From Rhopalosiphum padi (lineage: Eukaryota; Arthropoda; Insecta; Hemiptera; Aphididae), in the NCBI RefSeq assembly GCF_020882245.1, contig NC_083597.1, positions 91,738,152 through 91,802,151 of the forward strand: a DNA stretch of 64,000 nucleotides. Reading direction: 5' to 3'. Below, in pieces: positions 12,940 to 22,932 of the stretch; position 1 is the first letter of the stretch, and each line of letters opens with the position of its first letter. The notes below the pieces were generated by a model, which was not told where the DNA came from, did no database searches, and was given only the letters and a program-made list of their open reading frames with translations. The position numbers were made by a program, and so were the translations under genes.

Positions 12940-15239
12940 TTTATATCATAGTGTTATCTTTAGGTTACATTTTTATGTAACCCAACAAACATTTGTTAAC
13001 AGTTTTATCCATATAACAGTATTTTCTTTTACCCTTGTCTTAGTATGTTATATTCCTTACAAAATCCTATACCTTAATGCATCAAGTTATAGGACATCAG
13101 TTAAATCTTAGAGAGATTAATAAAAAAAAAAAGATAAATATTAAATTTCACACTAGGAAGTTTTAATTAAATATAAAACTAATTTCTTTTATATTTTGAC
13201 TCAATTTTATAAATTACATTTAAAGTTCTCATTTTAAATCTCGATGAAATATATTACTCGATTAACTTTTTATGATTATGAAGCTTATTTGAAATCATAT
13301 TGTTGATTTGGTTAAATATATTCTTGTAACATACATCCAGTATATTACAATATTACATATTTTATAATTATTATGCAAGCATCATTATTCATTACCATTT
13401 AAATAATATTTTAATTTTGTTATAAATGATGTATTATCATTTATCATCATACTTGTACACAAAAAAAAAAACAATTGGATGTCTGATTGTACCTCCAAAA
13501 TATTTTGTTTCTATAATACTTATGCACAATAATATCCAATGATTGTTCCCTTTTAATATGGTTATTAAGTTTGTAATAACTAATACTTTTAAATTCTATG
13601 TTATACCTATTAATAATTCCAAATTTAAATAATTAATCTGAAGGTAGAAAAGTTAAAATTATATTTTGATATATAAAAAAATACTCTTAATAATACTACA
13701 AGTTAATTTTTATTTATTGAGAATATTATGTTAAAATTAAAATATTGGTAATTGTTATTATTTTTAAGGAACTACAAATAATTTAGTTAATAATTATTAA
13801 TTTCACATTTTTATAATCTAACCTTTTTGTATCATTTAGTTTTTCATATTATTCTTCAAATATGTTTAATTTTATACCAAATGGAAAGAAATCAATTTGA
13901 AAAAATAATTTTTTTTTGTTTTTATTTTAAATTTTAATTCATCACCTTGGTTAAAAATGTAGATATATGATAACAATATTATTGAAACTCAAAATCAATG
14001 AGTATTCAAAAATCCTAGAAAACTAAAAATTTATAATCAAATATAACTTAATTTATATTGATCATATTTCTCCATTTTCCTTTAATTCAAATTTTAATAT
14101 ATATATAGTTTTAGCTAAGATTATTATTTGGATAGTTCAAACTAAATACACTAAGTCCCCGTATAAAACGGTAGGTAGGTACTGTAAAATACTATCTTAA
14201 ATCGACATTGATAATCTTACTTTCTATGATTATAATTTATAATCACTAGAGTTAGGATATTGGTGACCTAAAAAAACAAAAATGCTTTTTTACAAATTTT
14301 ACAAATTTACTTTAATTTTGTATAAATAAAATAATGTTTATCTAAAAATAAATGAAAATGTCTTTAGATTCATATCAGATTTTGGAGGCTAAATATGCCA
14401 ATTGGAATTATTTAAATAAGCTAATATGAAATTTGAGTAATTTGACTAAGATGTTATACAATCCCATGAGCCAGACTTAATAGTTATACATTTTTTTTAA
14501 AACCTTTATATACGATTATTACTTTTTATAAATAGTAAGTGTTTTTAAACATGACATTCTATTTTTTTATGTTCAAACTCTATTATAATTAAAACTTTCT
14601 AAACAGTTTTATAATACAATATTAAAATCTATTGAAATTCATAAAATACCAGTAACAGTGGAACCGGCTTTTCGAAATAATTTTAGTTGGCGTTGTTACT
14701 ATAATGCATTTTATAGAACTACCACTCACAGTTTTTTATCTCTGTTAACCCAACTATGAAAATTATTAAGGATTACATTAAGATTTGACAGTTTCAATAC
14801 ACTCAACAGTTTTCAAGGTTAAATTTTTAAAGATTTTAGTGTTAAATTTATACTTGTATTAAATATTTGATTAAAATCGATAATTTTTTTTTTAATTTTC
14901 TTTTTATACCTACCTATGACCTATCGTTTGATTATTAATACAAAAATATCTATAATGAATTATTTCGTGTAGAAATCTAACTATTTGTTTTATTTATGGT
15001 TACCATTGATTTAATTTACATACCTACATTTTTATATCAACAATAATGAATAAGTACCTACGAATTTTCAAATATTTTCTCAGTTTGCATGGAAAATACA
15101 GCAATGACTTATAGCTCAATGACATATAGGCGGAAATCGGTGGGGGTCTTGAGGGGATTAAGCCCTCCCAGAAGTTTAAAGTACAGGTCTTAGCATTATA
15201 CAGGTGTAACGACTAACAAGCAAATATAAAAACTAAACC
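12940..15239. other. Gene-free stretch downstream of CNBP
   Basis: AT-rich, with no protein-like open frame, no RNA gene and no transposon end that I can support. Confidence 0.5.
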
Positions 15240-16022
15240 ACAACCCCCCAAGCACGGCGCCAAGAGGTGCAAGGGGGGGCTCTAGCCCCACTAGAAAACG
15301 TTCAGCCCCCTCGCCAGCCTCCCTACTGAAAAATATGTACGATATATAACAAAGTCATAAAACATTATAAATTGCGGAATAAATTGAATTTATTATTTAT
15401 TATAATTGAATTAATGAAGTTTGAACAAATAACATCATTGGTCTTTTTATTATGGATTAACCTACTAGTATTGTCTAATAAGGAAAAAATCTTTTATTTT
15501 TTTAGTATTACCTTTATTGAGTATTAATTACTGGATGAAAATAAACAAACGAATGTATTCCAAATCATTGCATTAAAGTTGAGTCAATCAAATTCATCTG
15601 TTCATTACTAAACACAATTACTATAATTTATATTTATGAAATGTAAGTAAAAAAACATAATCGTTCATTCACAAAGGTATGTAATATTAAAGTAATAAAG
15701 AAATTGTCATTTTTGTACATCATTGTTAATATAGTTGTTGAAGGTCTGTGATTAAAAATTTTCTTACATAAGGTACACAAAAAATATTTGACATTATTCT
15801 TAAAACATTTTTAACTATTCAAAAGTTTGTACTATATAGCTAATAGCTATATTATGTTATGTTATATGATACGAAAATATTTATATTTTACCTATTTAAA
15901 TAACCTCATTGTTTGCTGAAAAAACCTTAGCCCATATAAAAAAAATATTTGCCACACTCTGCCCCCCCTGGAAAATAATTCTAGTTCCGTGCTTGCACCC
16001 CCCTAGTTCTGCCATTGCTGAT
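15240..16022. repeat. G-rich-ended repeat remnant
   Basis: The left part carries 'gcacggcgccaagaggtgca' followed by a G-run and 'ctctagccccac'. The right part, on the other strand, reads 'ggcagaactag' then a G-run and GTGCAAGCACGG. Both ends therefore share inverted GTGCAAG/G-run landmarks around an AT-rich non-coding interior. It resembles the CAGTGGCGGAACTAGGGGGG class of insect DNA-element ends. Boundaries are approximate, and no target-site duplication was found. Confidence 0.35.
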
Positions 16023-16042
16023 AATATATTGTTATGTGTATA

Positions 16043-16704
16043 GGTATATTATCATCGGAGCAACTATGAGTGGCTAGGTCACTGAACTACTCAACTACAC
16101 AATAGTCACAATATAGGTACATACTTACTTAATAATTGTTAATTAATATTTATTTACTAAGGAGAGTTCGTTAAAGTTAAATGTTGATAAAATTTAATGT
16201 AATTTGTATTATACATATCAAAACAGCTTGTCTATATCAATAGATATGAATTCCTTTGTTATAGGGTGGAAATCTTAAATTAATATCATATCTAACTAGG
16301 AGCATACGTTAACTGTGCCCAAAAAACCATTTTTTTTTAAATTACACCCGAATTTGTATGAATGTTAAAAAGGTATAATGTAAACTGCTTCAATGCTACG
16401 GTATACAGCATTGGTGTGGATGTATATCAATATATTATAAGTTCTTATATACCTATAGCTTAATAATAAATAAATTGATTTATAAATTTTGCATTTGATT
16501 TGTACTTACCCAATGCGACAACCAAAACAAACAAAGACAAGTTAAGATTCATGTTGATATTGGAGTTGAGTTTCAAGTATTACTCTTGGATAGTAAGTTT
16601 AAAGAGTTCTGTCGGCAGTTGGAAGGTGGATTATTTTTCGGAGTGCTAGACTTGGGTATTTTGTACAGAATAAAATTGATTATTCATTTTGAGTCGTTGG
16701 TGGT
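16043..16704 (-). repeat. Duplicated module, copy 1 (deleted, keeps exon 1 end)
   Basis: The left half matches 18263-18420 and 39875-40050 ('tattatcatcggagcaac', 'gagtggctag'). The right half matches 19640-19915 and 41920-42215, which hold exon 1 and the promoter of the secreted-peptide gene. Everything between, including most of the intron, is missing, and there is no exon 2 on its left. It is a rearranged relic of the module that is complete at 17.1-20.5 kb. Confidence 0.75.
16510..16552 (-). pseudogene. Orphan exon 1 of the secreted-peptide gene
   Basis: The minus strand encodes MNLNLSLFVLVVALG followed by a GTAAGT donor. This is the signal-peptide exon of the six-cysteine peptide family with Arg-to-Leu and Leu-to-Val changes relative to the complete copies. 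No matching exon 2 lies to its left within 16.5 kb. The position equivalent to the TATA box has decayed to 'ttttgtacagaata'. It is therefore probably dead, unless it splices to something not recognised. Confidence 0.7.
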
Positions 16705-17233
16705 AGGTAGTACTAGGAAATATTAATAAACTCGTCGCAGAATAAAAACGTACCTGCAGGGCGGCGGACCAAAAGAGGTTCACCGCGCGTAGGTCGTAGC
16801 TAATCGGCTAACAGAAACGAAAAGGAATTGATATACAGCCCAGGTATGACAAGGTTGCGGTGGAGATGGCAAACTGAGAAAAAATTATAACTTTTCTAAA
16901 AGTCGATGTGTAAACTGCATTAAAAAATAAATCGACATTATACAATTTGCGACAAAACCGATAATATGCATTATACAAACTGCGGTAATTTATTTTTTAT
17001 ATATTATATTTATTCCATGTTGAAAAAACACTTATTTTTAAAATTATATTTAAATTTAAATAAAATTGTTTAGCACTATTAATTGTAGCCGTTTTGGCTA
17101 AACATTTTTGTAAATTCCTTATTATATAAAATATTAAAAGAAAATTTTTTTTGGGAGTTCAATTTGTATGATTGTGTACTTGAATACTACAATATGCACT
17201 ATGTTAGTGTAGATTAGTTATTAAATATAATAT

Positions 17234-17563
17234 ATGTTAAATTTAGGTATTTTACTTTTTGTTAAAAGATTCACAATGTCTCATAAGGTGGAGATTAAAA
17301 TGTCTGACTTAGTCACTGGCTCACTGCACGATTATATTTATGTAAAATATTTATTTTGTGTTAGATTATTGGTTATATTTATATATAAATATTTTTTTTT
17401 CATTGGTAAAAAAGCAGTTTTCATTAATATGAAGACTAAAGGTTTTCTAACTTACCCTAATAACGATTTATTGATTATAATTAAAGACATCGAAGAATGC
17501 TTTGCCATTCATGCTAGTACAAATAATGTTTTTGAAAACACATTTGAAGAATTTTTCAAATAA
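17234..17563 (+). pseudogene. Open transposase-like fragment (P/THAP-type, tentative)
   Basis: An uninterrupted 109-codon frame. The first third includes MSHKVEIKMSDLVTGSL and the middle is hydrophobic low complexity. The last third (KGFLTYPNNDLLIIIKD, then IEECFAIHAS) resembles the 'GGLTYPSDDVxxI' stretch near the C-terminus of P-element/THAP9-like transposases. The equivalent frame in copy 3 of the module carries an in-frame TAG, which argues that this is a decaying transposon piece and not a host gene. The assignment comes from motif memory only. Confidence 0.35.
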
Positions 17564-17803
17564 AATATTAATTTAAAATTCATAAATTTTTATGAAATTA
17601 TTTATCATCCTTTATAATGCTCTAATTTTGCCAAACAGAGTTAAATATTTAAATATCCTTACACTAGTTGTACACTTGTATCATAATGTATTTCAATTAG
17701 AAATAACGAGGATAGTATAACTGGTATTAATATATATTGGTTATATAGGTACAAAAAATGAGACACAATTTGTACTTATGTGAAGAAGTTATTATTAATT
17801 TTT

Positions 17804-17809
17804 TTTATT
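17804..17809 (-). terminator. Poly(A) signal for secreted-peptide gene copy 1
   Basis: AATAAA on the minus strand about 180 nt past the stop codon. The same hexamer sits at the same offset in the second complete copy. Confidence 0.4.
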
Positions 17810-17987
17810 GTAAACAAAAAAAAATATTTTCAACACGATAATAATTCAATGATTAATAAGTAATAGTAATAATATAAGTACAAGTAAGCGCATTTTTCGA
17901 CACAATGTATACTGGTGTCAGATATATAAATGGGTCGACAGAAAGTTAAAATGTATTAAAAAAAAAGTTTAACAGTTAATAATTGCA

Positions 17988-19763
17988 TCAATTGCAGCAC
18001 TGTTCGGATTTTCCCAACAATCCATTACACCGACGCCAAGTCTTGATCCTCCAACCGGGTCCGAGTATGTTACACCAGTCACCAGCTGAATGTGCGTGGC
18101 AGTCCAACCATTTGCACTCGGCGTCGATCATTGTAGTTCCGACTAATAAAACTGTAAATTGAAAAACATTAAATTGATATACATATCTTTTGCTCTTATA
18201 TTGTACGGAAAAAGTATCGATAATTTTTAAGTTTGATAAAATAGTTTTGTTTATACTGTTTAGTTATATTATCATCGGAGCAACTATGAGTGGCTAGAGG
18301 GCCACTGATGAACTACACAATATACATACTTACTTAATAATTGTTAATTAATATTTATTGACTAAGGAGAGTTTGTCAAAGTTAAATGTTGATAAAATTT
18401 AATGTAATTTGTTTTATATATGTCAAAACAGCTTGTCTATGAGTGATACGGTTTGCGGACTATTTTGTAAATGTATAAATTATAAGGGAAGAAGCTCAAT
18501 ATAATGGTCTAAACTCTAAAGTATCAGCAGAGCCAACTTATGTGGATCATTTAATTCTAGCTTTTATATAAATCATCCTAGTATTTTTAAGTTTACCTAC
18601 AGAAAAGTTAAATGAAATTTAAATTGATGAATGTATTAAATTAAGTCGTATAAATGTGTTCAAACAGAACCTCCTCAATAGTAGGTTAAAATATATGAAA
18701 AAAAAATTAGTATAAAGGAACCCTTTGAATATTAAAATTCATAAACGTGAAAAGTTATAAAGTTAAATTAATAAATATAATAGTGGTAAAAATTCAATTG
18801 ATGAATATATATTAAAAATATTATGTTATTATTTGTCGTAATATTGTAAATTATAAAATTATACTTTTTCAATTTTTTTATATTTAAATTGTATTCTATT
18901 AATTATTATTTATATTATATGATTTTTAAGTTTTAACTCTTAAAGTATAAATTAGAGATATTTATTTTGGATTCGTAATTTAATAACTTTGTTTGATTTT
19001 GCAAAAATATATAGCTATTCATTTTTAAAATCTTACTCGGGCGCAGTTTACAATTATTGTCGTTAGCTATATTGTATACCTATTTGTCATTTTGATTAAT
19101 CAAATTTGTAAAATCTAAAATATTTTACAACAGGTAGGTACTGATTGAAAATTATATTTTTTTTCTGAAATGTTGTGTGTAGTGGTTTTTATTATAACAT
19201 ATTGAAAACACTTAACATATTTAAAGTTTTAGAATATGATTTAAATCTAAGCTGATGTGATGCCATAAGAATTTTAAACGAATTTATAAACGAGTTGTAC
19301 CTACACGTAAGTGTGTATTGTTTTCAAAAGTTGTTTTTATATTTTCTAATATTTATTACCTATATATCTAGTAATATATATAATTATTCGAGTTTCATCG
19401 TTGAGTATAGATACTTTTAAAAATTAAGTTCCTAATCAAGTGTTATGCCCATTATAAAGTACCTACTGTCGCTACTGCCAGATTTTCAAAATAACTGCTA
19501 GTTACCACTTAATCATTACCTATTGGCTATCTATCAGTTACAAAGTCATACATGAAAATTTTTACATTTTTACTTAAAGTTATATGTTGAAATTTAAAAT
19601 AATATGCTAATATATTCTACACAATACACTTGTCACCTATGCATTGGAGTGGATATATAACAATATAAGTTTTTTTATATCTTAATAATTAATAAATCGA
19701 TTTATACATTTTGTACTTACCCAGTGCGACGACCAAAAGAAACAAAGACAAGTTGCGATTCAT
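17988..19763 (-). CDS. Secreted six-cysteine peptide, copy 1
   Basis: Two exons on the minus strand, 19721-19763 (43 nt) and 17988-18151 (164 nt), join in phase (G|TT) to a 68-residue protein. Exon 1 gives MNRNLSLFLLVVAL, the start of a signal peptide. The hydrophobic run continues VLLVGTTMIDA into exon 2, so cleavage is likely near residues 25-26. The mature part is about 42 residues with spacing C-x4-C-x8-C-x14-C-x9-C-C, four Trp and a basic GWRIKTWRR stretch, and it ends CCN. Donor GTAAGT and acceptor TTTACAG are canonical, and a TATA box lies 5' of exon 1. The order of six cysteines ending in a CC pair recalls beta-defensins, but the spacings are longer and I do not recognise the family. 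Secreted antimicrobial, salivary or signalling roles are all possible. The gene structure is well supported; the function is unknown. Confidence 0.8.
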
Positions 19764-19870
19764 GTTGATATTAAAGTTGAGTTTCAAATATTACTCTTGG
19801 ATAATAAGTTTATAGAGCTCTGTCGGCAGTTGGAAGGTGGATTGTTTTTTGGAGTGCTAGACTTGGGTCT

Positions 19871-19878
19871 TTTATATA
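19871..19878 (-). promoter_or_regulatory. TATA box of secreted-peptide gene copy 1
   Basis: The minus strand reads TATATAAA about 110 nt upstream of the exon 1 ATG, followed by a GC-richer leader (ACCCAAGTCTAGCACTCC). The same box and leader are kept at copy 2 and degraded at the orphan exon 1. Confidence 0.55.
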
Positions 19879-21314
19879 GAATGAAAACCTATTGATTATT
19901 CATTTTGTGTCGTTGGTGGTAGGAAATCAACAATAATAATCATAATAATTTATATGACTTCTCGCGTGTAGTAAACGTCCAGGAAAATCCCAATAGATAA
20001 TTAATGATTGGTAAACGGAATATTAAATGTACCTACCTAATTATTAATTGACAGAGATACGAAAACTACGTACCTATATAGAAAGTACGCAACACACTCC
20101 AAAGATCACAGTATACTATACTACTGTATAGTAAACATTTTAATTATTATAATATACTTATAATATGGTTCACACATCATGCATTCACGTGTTTATATAA
20201 CGATAGTATTATTATAGGTAAAACCCGTAAATAATAACTGCGCTTATATTATTTGAAAGTTACTATAATGTATAACTGTATTTTTATAGTTAATAAGGTT
20301 AAACATCTACAGATTATAAAAAAACCATATATGAATGGGATCATATTATATAGTTATGGGCTTTTCTATTATTTATCATTATTTTTATAATATGTATAAA
20401 ATAAAAATACTTTATTTTTATCGAGTATTATAAGTTATAACAATTATTTTTTAATAATAATATAGGTATTATTGTTTTATAATTTTTTTTTTTATTGTAA
20501 TCAAATCAATAATACATCCATGCATAATACAAATAATGTAATAGGTACAACTTTATAATATAACATAATAGAATAGAATATTTAATAACTGGCTAACTGT
20601 TAATTTTTACATCTGATATTTCCTATATCTAATACCTACTTATATTTATAGGGTTATTCGATAGATGCTCAGTACTTGTTCGTCCTATTTTGGCTGTTTT
20701 TTTTAAGTAAACTTATAGCAATAGTGGTTGGACAGTAGAAATATATTATATTATTATTATTTGTACCTATACAGGTTTTATGACTATACAATTTTACAGC
20801 AAAAACAAAGATAATCTAAAATACGAAGATTTGTTTCTACTTGAAAAAGTAAATCAGTTTGTATTTCTTAAAATAATCAGCAAAAACAAATAAAAAAATT
20901 GAGAAAAATAGGGATTTTACATAACAACAGTTTTAAAAAAAAAATTTTATTTGTTCTTTTGTTGTCAAATGAATAACCAGAGATTTGGGCATTTTTATGT
21001 AATCATTTTCTACATTCAATTTTCAAAATATTTTTGTGCTATTTATAGATATTTTTTACTTTTATTAAAATTTTTTCGATTTATGTAACTATTGGTAACA
21101 TTTTTTATTCTAGTTAAAACATTTGAAAATGTAATACAAGGTTTTCCATAAATTATTTCTTATAGCATTTAAAAATGTCGAAAATTGAAAGTCATAGTTT
21201 TTATTAAGCTTTAATTTACATTTGATAAAATTCGTCAAAATCACGAGAAATTACATATTATTTTGTATTTGGAGTTAAAATTGATGAAATGTTTATGTGT
21301 ATTATGCTTTAAAT

Positions 21315-21496
21315 CAGCGGTTTCCAAATTTTTTTCCGTGGTGCCCTGCTGTGAATTTTATGAAAGACAAAACAAAAGAATATTCATTGATAACGATTAA
21401 CGATAAATTATTTATTATGAGCCGAAAATAGCAATGCCCTTAGAAAGTGCTCGCGGTGCCCCTAGTATACCGTGGTGCACAGTTTGGGAATCGCTG
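21315..21496. mobile_element. 182-bp hAT-type MITE with perfect 8-bp TSD
   Basis: The ends are CAGCGGTTTCCAAA and its inverse (right end GTTTGGGAATCGCTG). The flanking ctttaaat is exactly duplicated at 21307-21314 and 21497-21504. The interior is non-coding with 'gtggtgcc' near each end in inverted order. Eight-base duplications and CAG ends point to a hAT-mobilised non-autonomous element. Confidence 0.85.
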
Positions 21497-21795
21497 CTTT
21501 AAATATTATTATCTTATACTTTTAATAATTTATGAAATAATCGACAAGTAAATAATTACTTGTTTTGAATTATATTTTAAATATATCAGAGCATTTTAAA
21601 TAATTTTGACAATACAATACACCATGCACATTGTACCATACATAAGTAATCATTTTCACGTTAATAAACAAAATATATAGTTAATTTATCTTAATTAAGT
21701 TATTATAAAAATGTTTAACATTTATTTTAATATAAAAATAATCTGTGTTGCAATTTAAATTAAAAAATTGATGGTGTTGAATTTTTGACGGCGAT

Positions 21796-21894
21796 TGTAA
21801 ACTGTGCCCAAGGTACAGGTAAATACAAGATCACACATGTAAACTGCACCCGAGTTTTTATCAAGTATAAAAAGGTGACATGTAAACTGCGCCG
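21796..21894 (+). repeat. Three spaced TGTAAACTGYRCCC motifs (element end)
   Basis: TGTAAACTGTGCCC at 21796, TGTAAACTGCACCC at 21838 and TGTAAACTGCGCC at 21881 recur every 42-43 bp. The same motif begins or ends other segments of the window (16314, 19039-19051, 40082, 40825-40837). It looks like the subterminal repeats of a DNA element of which only this end survives. Confidence 0.5.
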
Positions 21895-22897
21895 TGGTAA
21901 AATTTTAAAAATGAAGAGCTATATTTTACAAAATTAGAATTTCTAATTTATACTTGGTTCAATACAGCCAATAACAGTTAATAGAATAAAATTAAAAATC
22001 AAAAAATTTATATAATTTTAAAAAGTACAATATTAGGACAAATAATAACATTTCTTGTTTATACTTTGTTCATTTTTGAAGCCTCTTATTATTCAGTTAT
22101 TCTATAAAAGTCATTAATAATTAGGTAATTAACTTAAAAGATGGGTGGGGGGGTGTTAATCATTCTCGAACTCACTATAAAACTGCCTTTGAAAATCACG
22201 AAAGTCTATGTTGATAATGTATTAATAATGTCTATATGAATTTTTTTTTTTTTAAAACACTCCAAAAACCCTCTTTGTAAGTGTCTGTTACACATAGTTT
22301 TAGCGTAATATATTAATTAAATAATATTAATTAATAATTATACGTTATAAAGTGACATGACCGTTCTAATTTTCTAAGCAAAATATGTCTATACTGTCTA
22401 TGGTTATTTACTTATATTTATGTTATGACATAACAATTAATGTATGTATATTGTATACCGTAAGTAAAAATTTTAATTTAAACATTGGTATCTTCCTATC
22501 TTTATATTAAATGATAATTATTCCTTGGACGAGTGCCAAGTATTAATCATTGATGTTGTACTATAATAGAATAAACACAGCATTGTAAACAAATTATCTA
22601 GGTATTAAAATAGTTGCAATAGGTGTACTGCACATAATATAAACAAAAAGAATAATACCATTTTACATTTATTAATGTATTAATACTTTAATAGATATTG
22701 GTTAAAATATGAACAACATAACATAAGGAAAATAGACAATCAAGAATTCCCGTATAACAATATCATAAGTAAAAAACAAAATGTAAATTAACCAACTAGT
22801 TGCGTAATAAATATTTTTATTATTAAATTAAAAAAAAAAAAAAAATCAAGATATTAAATAGTTGTTATTTTTAATAGTTGGTTTTTCCAAATGATCC
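21895..22897. other. Gene-free stretch
   Basis: AT-rich sequence without a protein-like frame or a recognisable element. Confidence 0.5.
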
Positions 22898-22932
22898 TAG
22901 TTGACGTAGTTGACGTAGTTGACGTAATTGAC
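22898..22932 (+). repeat. Short tandem TAGTTGACG repeat
   Basis: TAGTTGACG is repeated three times head to tail, followed by TAATTGAC. Each unit contains TTGACGTA, close to a CRE/bZIP half-site (TGACGT). It stands out in otherwise AT-rich sequence. Confidence 0.7.

Larger units (their letters stand above)
17145..20462. repeat. Duplicated module, copy 2 (complete)
   Basis: About 3.3 kb closely matches 32962-34070 plus 39865-42735, once the retrotransposon in the latter is removed. In order along the plus strand it holds a 'ttttgggagttcaatttg' start, a transposase-like open frame, exon 2 of the secreted-peptide gene, its intron, then exon 1 and promoter. Most differences from the other copy are single-base changes and small indels, so the duplication looks recent. 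The right edge is where the match stops, after 'tttttaataataatat'. Confidence 0.85.
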
